A stretch of DNA of 64,000 nucleotides from [Haemophilus] felis (lineage in GTDB: Bacteria > Pseudomonadota > Gammaproteobacteria > Enterobacterales > Pasteurellaceae): the NCBI GenBank assembly GCA_002015125.1, contig MUYB01000030.1:3778-67777 (forward strand), read 5' to 3'. Below the pieces are notes generated by a model. That model saw only the letters and a program-made list of their open reading frames with translations, ran no database searches and was not told the origin of the DNA. Below are positions 6,970 to 18,900 of this stretch, one piece after another. The position numbers and the translations under genes are program-made. Numbering within the stretch: the first letter of the stretch is position 1; the number at the start of each line of letters is the position of its first letter.

Positions 6970-9900
6970 CTAAATAACAATGATCCCTTCTTCAATCCAA
7001 ACACTGTTGTAGCTATCGCCGCCGAAGTAGAACACGTTGTAAGTCACGCCGTCAGCATTGCTGTCAGCATTCACAGTATGATCGAATTTCCACGTTTTGT
7101 TTTGAGTATTTCCTTTCGCTGGCGACACGCTCGAATCTTCCGATGTTGGATAATCTCCGCTGCTTCCTCCATTAGCACCATTTTTCGTGGTCAAATCCTT
7201 CGAGAAATCATTATTCGAATTATTCGCCCCCAAATCCACTACCATTCGTTGGCTTTTATTTGCAGTACCAGCCGATCCCGAGCCAGCTTGACCCATCGCA
7301 CGAATTTTAATATGCCCATTTACGTTATCGGCGAGCAAATCATCATAGCGGATATCCACGCTAGCGCCGTTGTCGAGCCAAATTTCCTCGATGCCACGAA
7401 TATTGGCGGTGGAAAGGTTGGTCACGTTGCCGCTGCGGATAGTGGTTTCATCGTGTTTATAGAGCTTCACAATATCATAGCCGTCGCCGCCGTCGAGGAA
7501 GCCCTCAAAGCGTCCGTAGCTCTCGCCGCCGCCGAACAACACCACGCCGAAATGGTCTCTTTCGGTATTCTGTCCGAAGATAAACACATCATCGCCGTCG
7601 CCGAGGTTGATTTTCGCACCGTCACGCACTTCGCCGTGCACGTGCACCACGTCTGCCCCTGCGCCTGCAGAAAGTTCCGTATTGCTATCTATCATTCTAG
7701 CAATGCTCACGCTATCGTTGCCGTTGCCAAGCATAATTTTCGCATTGCCACCGAAGCCTACGCTTTCAATATGGTCACGTCCGTCCCCCATATTGATCAC
7801 GCTGTTATTGCCGATCATACCTGTAACGGCGTCGTGGAAATAATCCAAATTTTGGCGACTCATTAACAACAAGTCATCGCCTGCCCCCATCTCCACAGTA
7901 GCGTTTGCCACGGCGTATTGCCCTGCGTGCCAATCACGGAATGAACCATCGATAAACAAGGCGTCATCGCCCTTGCCGAATTTCAAATCGGAGTTATACA
8001 AGCGTCCGCCCGAAGCTCCGCCAAATTTTCCGCCAAATAAATTCGCAAGGTGATAGCTTTCAAAGCTGGCTAAGTGCTTACCGAATTGCGTTGCTTCCGC
8101 CGTTTCCCAATCACCGAAATATTTATAACGGTCTTTCAAATGACCTTTTTTCTCTTGTTTTTGGTAAATATGCCAACGGAAATTCCCGACACCCACACCA
8201 ATCACGTTATTGCCATCGCCCATATCCACAAACATTCTGCCGTCGTTGATATCATATTGATCTGAGCCCAAGTTATTGCGGAACACCAAGGCGTCGTTGG
8301 TTTCGTCAGATTGTCCGTCCGCAGATTGTGGTTGCGAGCTGCCATTTTGAGCGTCGATACGTTTTTTGCTATCACGCATTCTTTGGGAATCCGCCGCAAA
8401 CCACGAGTGATGGAACATTTTCACCTCGTGCGGACGGTTTGGATAGCCGCGGCTCCAGTCGCCCATATCACCGTCTACTAACAATTCCAACGCCTTCGTC
8501 AATTCCACGGTGTTGTGATAATCCGTTTTTTGGCGATCGCTACCGTTTTTTTCTAGTACGCTCCAGAACATCCGTCCGCCATTGTTCGCCGTGATTTTCT
8601 CCAAGAACAACCCTGGTGCACCGCCGTCCCAATAATAATTCACTTTCGGATCCCAATGTTTCCAATAACGCACTTCAAAGTCGTTGTTTAGGATAATGGT
8701 GTTCTGATCACCTTTAGCTTTGTTACCCCAGCCACCATCACTCACTTTATCCAGTGCGTTTTCTTTCACAGGTGGCTGATTGTTGTTCGTAGGGTTAACA
8801 GGGTCAGTTCCTGGTGTTTCTTGCACCCAATGCGATGGACGTTTACCATCTTCAAAGGCTTGCACCTTCACACCGTTACGTTCGTTGTCTTTCAACGCCC
8901 ACCAGTTTAGCTTGATATTATTCATATCATCTAAATTGAAGTCCTCTTTAGTCGCATGAGAAATGTTATGGAATTCCCATTTTGTTTTATCTGTCGATTT
9001 CTTCAGCAAGGCTTTCGCTATGCTACCGTCTTCTTTCACATAACTTACATTCAGCTTGTTATGATCCGCGCGTGGCTTAATCAACATATCCCCTTGGGAA
9101 GTGGCGTTATCCAAATCTACGCTATTTGTGCGAGGTTTGGTAGAATTTTGTCCTTGTGGGTGTGCCTCTTTGTTAATCAAATAATCCGTTTGATCAACAC
9201 CTGATGTACTTGCCATATTGTTTTTCAAGGTGGTAAAACTTGAACTCGAAGTATTTTTCTTAAACTCGATTTTTAGTTTCTCTGAGGTAACATCCGTTAA
9301 TTTCGGCTCTTCACTAGAGTCGGCATAGAGTTTGTACCGAGTACCAGATTTAACTACAAGCGTTCCTTTACCGTCATCTTTAAGCTCAATGTAAATATCA
9401 CCTTCGGTTTTTGCAAAGATTGAAAGAGCGTCATTACCATAAGCACCATTCAATATTGGGTTATTCCAACCGCCAGTAAAACCAGTACTTCCTTGTCCTC
9501 TTTTTGCATCCGCTTTGATATATACATCACGTTCTTGGTGTGTATCCGTATCCAAAACCTTGAACTTCGCCATATAGCCATTGACATTGCTTGGATTCTT
9601 CAAATGCACTGTAAATTCATTGTCTTTCGTCGAGGTTAAGACAAATTCTGCGTCGGTGTTTTGGGCTGGTTTAGTTGGCGGAGCCACATTCACCGTGGTA
9701 ACCGTTGGCGTACCGCCATTAGTATTAGGCATCACAACCGTGCCTGTTACGCCTGTGCCTGGTTTAATGGCATCAGGTTTCACGGTTACTTTGCCGCTGT
9801 CGTCGATAGTGGCGACGCTGTCATCCACTGGGAAGCCATTTTGATCCACTAACTCTTTCGAACCGTCAGGTTTTGGTTTCACCGTAATGATTACTTTGCC

Positions 9901-12900
9901 ACCATCAGGATCTTCAAATTCCACCGTGCCGTTACCCTTGCCAAAGTTAATATCCGCCCCATTTTCGGTGATGGTGTTGTTATTGTTTGTCGGAGTAGTT
10001 ACGCTACCACTGTCATATCCTGCATTCACGCTAAACGGCTCTGCTTCAATGTCTTGAGAGGTGCTGGTGCCTGCGGTAGCGTTGATAGTCGTTATTCCCA
10101 CCACTTTCACCGCTGAACCATCAGCCACTTTATCCGCTTTGAGTTTGATTGTGCCGTTGCTTAAATCAAAATGCTGATCGTCGCCTGTATTAGTATTCAC
10201 GGAAGTGTCTTTCTCCCAACCACTACCATTTTGTTTTTTCTTCAGGGTAATCACTTTTGCTTGGTTGGTGCCTGTATTGGCTCCATTGGTTTGCTGTTCG
10301 TAATATTCGATCCGCACTTTGGTGTTATCCGCCCCAGGGTTGATGGTTACAGAGCCGTCATTATTCGCCGTGGCGGTGGCTTGATCCGCCGCATTCGGCG
10401 TTAAATCACGCCCTTCAAAGGTTGCTGAGACTTCCTTAGATTTCACCTCGCTGCTTGAGCTTGAACCACCACTCGAAGTAGTTTGGGTATTCACAGTTTT
10501 CTTCGCCACCGCAATCACTTTATGCCCTTCAGTGCCGCTTAACACCAAGTTTCCGTTTTTCGGATCAAAACTTTCAATTGTTACAGTTTGCGATTTGCCG
10601 TTATTGCCTGTGCCGTTCACAGTAACTTTATCACCAACTTTTAACTCGTTGCCAGTTGTCGTCGTTGTTGGACCGCTTGTTGTGCCATCTGCTCCGTTAT
10701 TTACGGTGACGCCATTTCCTTTCTTCAATACATATTTTGGTTCGGTATAGCCCGTTTGTCCTAATGTGCCAGTGGCAGGCTGATACTCAATAATCAACTC
10801 AGGCGTGTTGTCGAAATTCGCACCGCCACTTAAATCAATTTCTGTTTTGAAATTGCTACCGTCGAGGGTATCTGTTGGCGTATCGTCTATCTCGCCTGTG
10901 TTACCTGGTTGTGTTGAAGTTGGTTTCTTCTCGGTGATATAAGGCAATGCCCCAGGCACCACAGAAATTTTGTTCAGCCCCAAACTTTGCACTTTTGGTT
11001 CAGGCACATTCGGCGAAAAGGTTGGCGATGTGTTACTGATACTGTCTTTTTTACCTTCAGCCATATTGCCATAAGCATCAATGGCTTGTGTATTCACCGT
11101 GCTACCATTTTTCACCACATCTTTTTTCAAGGTGATTTTTCCTGTGGCGGCGTCAATTGTTGCTACCTCAGAAGGCACTTCCACTAAATTGGCGTCTTTG
11201 CCATTTACCTTGCTGAAATCAGGTTTACCGCTGGTTGATGGTGCCGTTGCGGTATTGCCGTTGCCTGTTGACACTGGATTTGGACGATACATAAACAACT
11301 TCCACTGCACATCTTGATTGCTTTGAGCCTCTTGCTGTGTCGTTGCACCCTCTGTGCCATTTTTCGCCACGAGGGTATCCGTAGTGGTTTTCATCGCCAC
11401 CAAATAATTTTTGCTATCACCTGCTGGCACCGCTGTGCCAGCTTGTTGTGGATTTGTGCCAGTGCTTGAACCTGCCAAGCCTAAACGGTTACGTATAACA
11501 TCCGTGAGTTTGCTATCGCTCACTGTTTCAAACTCTACAATCACCGCCGTTGCATCGTCTGCTTTCGGCGTAATGGTGATGTTGTCGCTGTTGTTTTGAA
11601 CAGGATCGATTTTCTCCACCGCTGTGTCCGTCGCATCGTCGAAATCCGCCACCATATCTTCCCCACGCAAACTCGGCTGATTGTCCGCTGGACTTGGGCT
11701 GCTTGTCGTCGGTGCTGGAGCGGGTGCAGGAGCTGGAGCTGCCGCTGCTGGCGTTGAAGCCGCTGGTGTCGTCGCTGCTGGCTCATCTTTCACCTCAGGC
11801 ACGCCAAATAAGGTTGCTTCTTTGGTGTTGCCGTCGACATCATAAGCAATGGCACGCACCGCACTGCCGTCTTTCACGGCGTCGGCGTTCAATTTGATGT
11901 ACCAACCCGTTTTGTCAAATTCCGTATCCTTCGCACCGCTTGCCGCTGGAGCTGTGGCTGGTGCAGTGGCTGGAGCCGCCGCTGCGTTGGCATCTGTGGC
12001 TTTGTGTTCAAAGGCTTTGCCGATGGTGCTTGCATCTGCTAATTGCGTATCCGCTGGCTTACCGTTGTTGTTATCACGCAACTCCCAAGTGCCATCATCT
12101 TTTTTCACCGCCCAAATCACTTTGCTCTCAAAACCGCTGGCGGTTGCTGTGCCTGTTGAAGGCGTTGGTGAACCTGCTGTCGTTGCCTCAGTCTCCGCAG
12201 GAAGAGTGTTAACCCACTTCGGCGTGGTGTATTCAATGCGAATTGCAGTGTGATCTACCCCGACCTTAAACACCACATCGCCCGAGTTATAACCGCTGGC
12301 ACCGTTCTGTGTCGTGGTTGTTGTGGTGTCAGTCGTGCTTTTTGCTTCCTCAACGCCCACTAAACGATGTGCCTTAAACGGATCTTTTTCGTTTGCTGTC
12401 GCCGCCGTTCCTTTAAAGAACAACAATTTGTCAATCTTCGTTGGATCCAACACCACGCCCTCAACTTCACTGCTCACATTGCCAGCGTAATCCTCCACTG
12501 TGACTTTCACTTTATCGCCTGTTTTCAAGCCAGTGATGCGTTTGCGTTCTGCCAGCGTTTTGATATAAGCATCATCTTTCGCCGTGGTTTTGTGGGTGGC
12601 GGCTGTTGTAGGCTCTCCTGTTGCGCCAGTTGGATTAGCCCCCTCTGTCTCCGTAGGACGATCTGCTTGAGGATTAGTCGTCTCCACAGGTTTGTCAGCA
12701 CGCAAGGTAAATTTCCAGTATTGCTTACCGTCTTTTTCCGTGACTTTTTCAATTTCAATATTGTCTTTAGTCGCCGTTACGCCATTTTGACCTGGCGCTG
12801 GAGCAGCGCCTGCGGTTGCTGTTGGTTGAACAACTTCCCAAGCATCTTTTGCCTCTGTTGCATTTGGATTTTTCAACTCCAACTCAAGCAACTTGCTTGC

Positions 12901-15900
12901 TGTAGTGGCGTTTGGTTGTGCTGTTGGTTGACCTGTACCACCAACCGTATTCCCATTGGCGGCTTGAGGTTCAAGCATAAATTTAATGCGATCCCCTTCA
13001 CGAGCCACTTTATCCGCCGCATTCGTTGATGAGCCTGTGCCAGCCCCTGCACCGCCTGCTGTGGCGTTCCCATTGTTCACAGCACTTTCTGAAATTGGCA
13101 ACATAAACACCACTTCGCCCATATGTTCATTCACTGAACTGTCTTTTTGCACTTCTGGTGCGGTGTTGTCGTTCGGGTGCGTTTGGGCTTTATTCACAGT
13201 CGTTCCACGAGCTACCTCTGTCACTGCAATATTCTGGCTATCAGGGCTTGTGGAATGATCAGGTTTCAACGCTGAAATTTTATAGCCACTTTCAATGGTA
13301 GTAACCTTTTTCGGCGTATCCGCCCCACTCGCTCCAGCTGCTGGTGCAGTTGGCGTTGTTGCAGCAGCACCGTTTTCCGCCTCTTTTTCCAACACAAAGC
13401 TATAGTTACCGTTATTGTCTGCAGTTGTCGTAATTGGAGTGCCGTCTTTATCGGTCACAGGTGTACCATCGGCTTTTTTCAGCGTCAAGGTTGCTCCAGC
13501 AATCGCACTGTTCTGTCCTGAAATGGTGATTTTCTCCGCCGTTTTATCCGCAGACGTGCTTAAATCCACCGCCGTTAAGGTTGGGGCTTTGTAAGTGTTT
13601 GAGGTGCCAGTTGCACCATTATTTGGATCAACATCCACTGCAGGTGTAGGGGCTTTATCCTTCACGCTTGAATTAGTATGTTCCACAGCAGGGTTACCTG
13701 CAATGTCCGCCGCACTCACTTTAATTGGGTGGTTTGCTGTAGTGTCGTTAGCACGGCTGCCATCTAACACATCCGCTGGAATGGTGACTTCATTGTTGGC
13801 ATAGGTTGTGCCATGCGCCTCTGTGCCGTCTTTGACTTTCCAGCCATTGTTGTTATCGCGAACATAGGTTACGCTAACCTCTGTGCTTGGACCTGTGGTA
13901 TTTTGTTTGTGGAAGGTAATGCTAAATTCTTCCACATCGGTCACTGTTGGCGTTTTGATTTTCGCTTCAACTTCGCCTTTGTCGTTAAAGTTGCCTTGCG
14001 AAATTGGATTAGTGGTTACGCCATTCTCAGACCAACCAATGCTATCGTTATCGCCTTCGTGTCCTGCTTTGCCATTCGGCACAGCGCCCAGTTGGTCTTG
14101 TTTCGCCACACCGTCTGCACTATTGGCTTTTTTCGCCACAACGTCCACTTTAGATTCAGGTTTCAGCGTAAAGCCTGCGTTTGAGCCTGTGGCGTCTTTG
14201 CTTTCCACATCCACCACAAGGGTGTAAATGGTTTCGTTATCGCCGTTGCTATTGGCTTCGGTTTTTGGATTGCCCACATTGCCAGTCATTTGTTTCAAGG
14301 CAACACCTGTGCTGCCTGTGATGGTATTTCCACTTTCAGGTACAGTGAATGTTTTGGTTAAGGTTTTGCCATCACTTGTGATAGTAATGGTAACGCTTGA
14401 GCCAGCTTCCGCTTCCAACTCAATTTTCGCTTTTTCCGCTTGTTTATCCGAAATGTTGTTGCCTGTACCCACATCCACAGCAGTTGCACTAATGAGTTTC
14501 AAATGGGTTTTTTGATCCGCAGGCACTTGGCTTTCCAATTTTTTCGTATTCCCTGCTTCATCAAGAAGGGTTAAGGACAATTTTCCACGCTCGTCTGCCG
14601 TGCCTGTGCCTTTTAATGCAGTTGCTGGCACATTCACCGTTGGGAAATCGCCATTTTGTCCTTCTGTTAAGGTTAAGCCGTTGGTTGTGCCAGCCTCACT
14701 CATTGCCCATTTTTTCGGGTTGTTCGTGTCATTCGGATCACGATAAAAAGAAACAATTAAATCAATACCATTTTCCTTTTTAAACACCAACACCGCATTG
14801 CGTACTTCGCTGCTGACTTTTGGCAATTTCACTACCGCACTTTGCGTACCGTCTGAGCCTGCCGTGAAAGTGGCAAAACTGCCGTCTTGCAATTCTGTCT
14901 CAAGGCTTGTGTCATTCGGGTGAGCTTTTGACAATGCCTCTTTGTTGGTCGGGGTGAGATCTTTTGGATCGCTGCCCTGTTCAGGCGTTGGCAATGCCAC
15001 GACCACTGCCGTGGTGGCCGTTGGGCTATCGCCTTTATCGCCCGATTTTGCCGTGAAACTAAACTGATCGCCTGCCTCGAGCGTATCCACAAAGCCGTGG
15101 TTAATATTTTGATCAGTATTGTCTTTATCGAGATTTTTTTGATCTTTTTTGTACACAATAAAGCTAAAGGTGCTTTCGCCTTGGGCGTTTGGTGCCGTTG
15201 TCGTTGCCGTGCCAATGACTTTTCCTGTTTTATCTGCAATGGAAATGGTTGTCCCTGCTGGTTCGCCAATGACTTTCCCTTCGATTTTCACTTTCTCGAT
15301 GCTGCTATTGGCTTTGCTGTCTAAGTCAACGGAGGTCATCACGATGTTGCTTGGTGCGTGTGTAGTGCGGTCTGTGCCTGCCGTTGCCGTGCTTTCTGCC
15401 GAGCTGTTGCCTGCAAGATCGGTTACCTGCGTTTTCACTTCTGTGTTATCTTTCACTTTGCCTTCAGGGATATTGATGGTGTTTTCGCCATCTCGTAAAT
15501 CAGGAATGACATTCGGCTTATCGGAACTCCAACTGCCGTCAGGGTTGCGTGTAAGGGTTACCGTAGTGGTTTGATCCTTGCCATCTTGGGTTTTGCCTGC
15601 CCCTGTTTCCACTAAGGTGATAGTGATTTTATCCCCCGTGGCTGCATTGGTTGGCACCGTAATACTCACGCTACCGTCAATGGTATTCGCTGTTGGCTTG
15701 GCCGCCTCTGGACTTTGTTTGTCCGCATATTCTTTAGTTAAGCTATTGTTGTTGCCGTTGTTCGTCTCTTGCAATACAAAGGTGGTTTCTTTGGTCGGCT
15801 TGCCGTTTTCCATCACTTTAATGGTCAAGGTATTCTCCGCCCCACCTTTTGGTTCAAGATCCACACCTTCGTTTTCTGTGGCAGTAATTTCAAATTTGCC

Positions 15901-18900
15901 ACTGGCATCGAGATTCCCCGAACCTAATAAATTACCTTTGTGGTCGTAAATAGACACGGATGCCCCACTTGTGGCGCCTGAAACCGTTCCACCAATCACA
16001 AACTGATCAAAATCGCCGTTTGCGGGTTGATCGGTGTCCACCACTTTTTTCAAGGCAAGGTCATTGATCGTTGCTGTTGGTAATGTTGGCTCGGCTGGCG
16101 GTGGTGTGTAAGTGCTGTGGGTCACACTGGTGTTGTTGTCACCATCAGCGTTTGAACCATTGTTAGTGCCCTGTGCTGTGCCAGTGCCTCCACCTGTGGT
16201 TGGAGGTGTTGAACCGCCCGTACTTGTGCCACCTGTACCAGTTGAACCTGCATTGCCTGATGTTGAACCTGAGCCGTTGTCAGCCGAACCACCAGCGTTA
16301 TTGCCAGCGTTGCCATCTGTGGTACCGCTACCTGAAGCATTACCACCATTTGTGCCTGTGCTTGGCGTTGAACCTGTGCCAGCATCCGCACCATTTTCAC
16401 CAGTTTCTCCTGCATTATTTGGCATTGGAGTGAGTTTTGCGATGGTCAGTTTGGTCTCTTCACTTGGGTTTTTGCCCTCGGCTTTCGCCGTGATCTTAAC
16501 TTCCGCCCCTTCTTTGATGAAATCCTCAGGCGAGTTTCCTGTGCCGTGTCCTTCCGTGAAGCTGACGGTAAATTTGCCGTCTGTCCCCACATTGACGGTT
16601 TGGCTGTGGTTGCCAATGGTGACGGTTACCGTCTGTGCGTTTGGCTTGCCTTGAGCATCTAAGCCTACTTCACCTGTTAAGGTAAATTCATCAGGGTTGC
16701 CATCGCCGTTGGTGTCTAACGCCACCAAGGTCATATTTTTCGGTTTTTCTGTGGTTTCCACTGTTTTGCCATCACCATCAATGCCTGTGGTAATGCTCAC
16801 CGTTGGGCTACGTTCTGTACCGTCTTTGTTTTCTGTTTCAGCGGTCACGATACTTTCATCTTTCACGTTTGTGCCGTTGATGGTCGCCGTGTTTTTATTT
16901 TTATCCACCACCACATTTGGATCATTACTTTCCCAACTGCCGTCTTCTTTTTTGCTAACAGTAGCTTCTTTACGTGGCGGATTTGGCTCGTTTTCTGTGG
17001 CTGGCGGTTGATAGGTCACCTTCACCTTATCGCCTGTTTGGGCATTGGTCGGTAATTGGATGACCACACCACCTACATTAGGTTGTGAACCTGCACCACC
17101 TGTATTATTGCCAGCACTTCCACCACCTTGGTTAGTTGTATCTGTTGGGCTGCCTGCCGTTGCACCGCCTTGCGTTCCACCTTGAACACCACCAGTTGTA
17201 CCAGCACCTTGATTATTGCCTGCATTTGGTGTGGCTGGAGTTGTGCTACCTGAATTTCCAGTATTTGGTGTCACTGGCGTTGCTCCGCCTGCGCTACCTG
17301 TTACGCCCGTGGCTGTTCCTTCGGTGTTGGTTAAGGTTGGAGGCGTAAGCGTTGGGGTGCTAGGTTGGCTACCATTGCCAGCCCCTACATTGGCGTTGCC
17401 GTTTTGGTTTGAACCTGTGCCGTTGTTATTCGTATTGCTATCCGTTGGCTGTACTTGCGCTGTGTTGCCGTGGGTAATCACTGTTGTGGTTGTCCCTTGG
17501 TTACCTGCCAAGTCTGTAGAGGTGACGTTGACTTCTGTATTCGGCTTGGTGGCTTCCGCTGGTACCGTAATCACATCATGGCCGTTTTCATCACGGCTTA
17601 CTTTCACATTAGAATCATCGCTTTTTAATGTGCCATCATCTTGACGTGTGACCGTGGCAGTATGCTTGTTACCGCTTGCATCCGTGTATTCCACCTTAGT
17701 TTTGTCCGCATCAGGGGCGATGACCACATCCACGTTATTATCATTGGTGTTGGTTTCTGTCGCTTTCGCAGGCGGTGTGGTTTCAATATGGGTAATCGGA
17801 TTTTTATCTTTTGGTGCCACCACAGGATCGCTGGCTCGCATTCCCTCTTGATCTTGGCTTACACTAATGTCGCTACCGCCGTTGACTTCACCATTTGGTA
17901 AATCTTTGGTGTGAATGGTAAACGTGCCGTCTTGATTAACCGTGCCACGTCCAATTTCTTCGCCTGTTTTGTTGTTAGTGGCAATCACTGTCGCCCCTGG
18001 CGTGCCTCCCTCACCTTTGATGATATGACGATTCGGGAATGGATCAGCCACAGGATCCGTGTCGATAGACGTGGTTTCTGTAAGTTTCACTGGCGGTAAT
18101 TGTGGTTTAATTGCTTCAAGCGTAATTTCATTGCTTGGTGTGCTGTTGCCTGCTAAGTCGGAAGCATTCACGCTCACTTTACCACTCTCAGGCAATTTGC
18201 CACGTGGAATATGAATATCGCCTTTATTAGCTGGAATATCAGGGAAGCCTTCTTTATCCGCTTTCATCACGCCTGTGATCGGATCTTTGCTGTAGGTCAC
18301 CACAGGTTTTCCATCCACGCTAATGGTGATTTTATCTGTGGTCGATGGATTGAATTTAATGTTTACCCCTTCTTCCGTTTGCGACAATTCAGGTTTCACT
18401 GGTGCATCTTTGTCGTTTGGATGCCCTTCTGTTCCTTCAGCAATCGCAGGTACATTGGTTGAAACAGGGTTAGTTGGAGCTTTGCCTTCATCTTGCAACT
18501 GCACACTAACGCTACTTGGATTTGGGTTATTGTGGTTGACTTGGACATTCACGGTAATGTTGCCGTTATTGTCTTTGCTAAACACTTTAATTGGCTGACC
18601 GTCTGTCCCTAATACATCTTGCCCGTTAGCATCTTTTAAATTCGCATTGAGATCAATTTTGCCGTTATAAAGCACATTGCCTTTGTTATCGGTGATGATC
18701 ACATTGGTATTTTCTTGTGCTTTGCCTTCGCCCCCTGCCAAGGTGATACTGATGAGATCAGGATTTGCGTTGGCGATTTTATCTGTATCGACCGCCTTAA
18801 TGCTTAAAATCTCTGCCGTGCGTTCAGTCGGTTCGTCATAACCTGTTATTTTCGTGATCACAGGGGAGGCATTACTTGCCAAATCTTCAATAGACACATC

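Noticed and set aside
6877..7866. A 329-codon plus-strand open frame opposite the adhesin C-terminus, rich in His, Ala, Val and Ile
   Set aside because: It lies wholly opposite the RTX-like region of the adhesin, has no family signature, and its composition is what the complement of GxGxD-rich coding sequence gives.
12367..13029. A 220-codon plus-strand open frame inside the adhesin, rich in Cys and Phe
   Set aside because: Antisense shadow; the minus-strand adhesin reads through without a break and the plus-strand product resembles no protein.
16112..16654. A 180-codon Pro/Val/Leu-rich plus-strand frame
   Set aside because: Complement of the Gly/Asn/Thr linker of the adhesin; low complexity explains the absence of stops.
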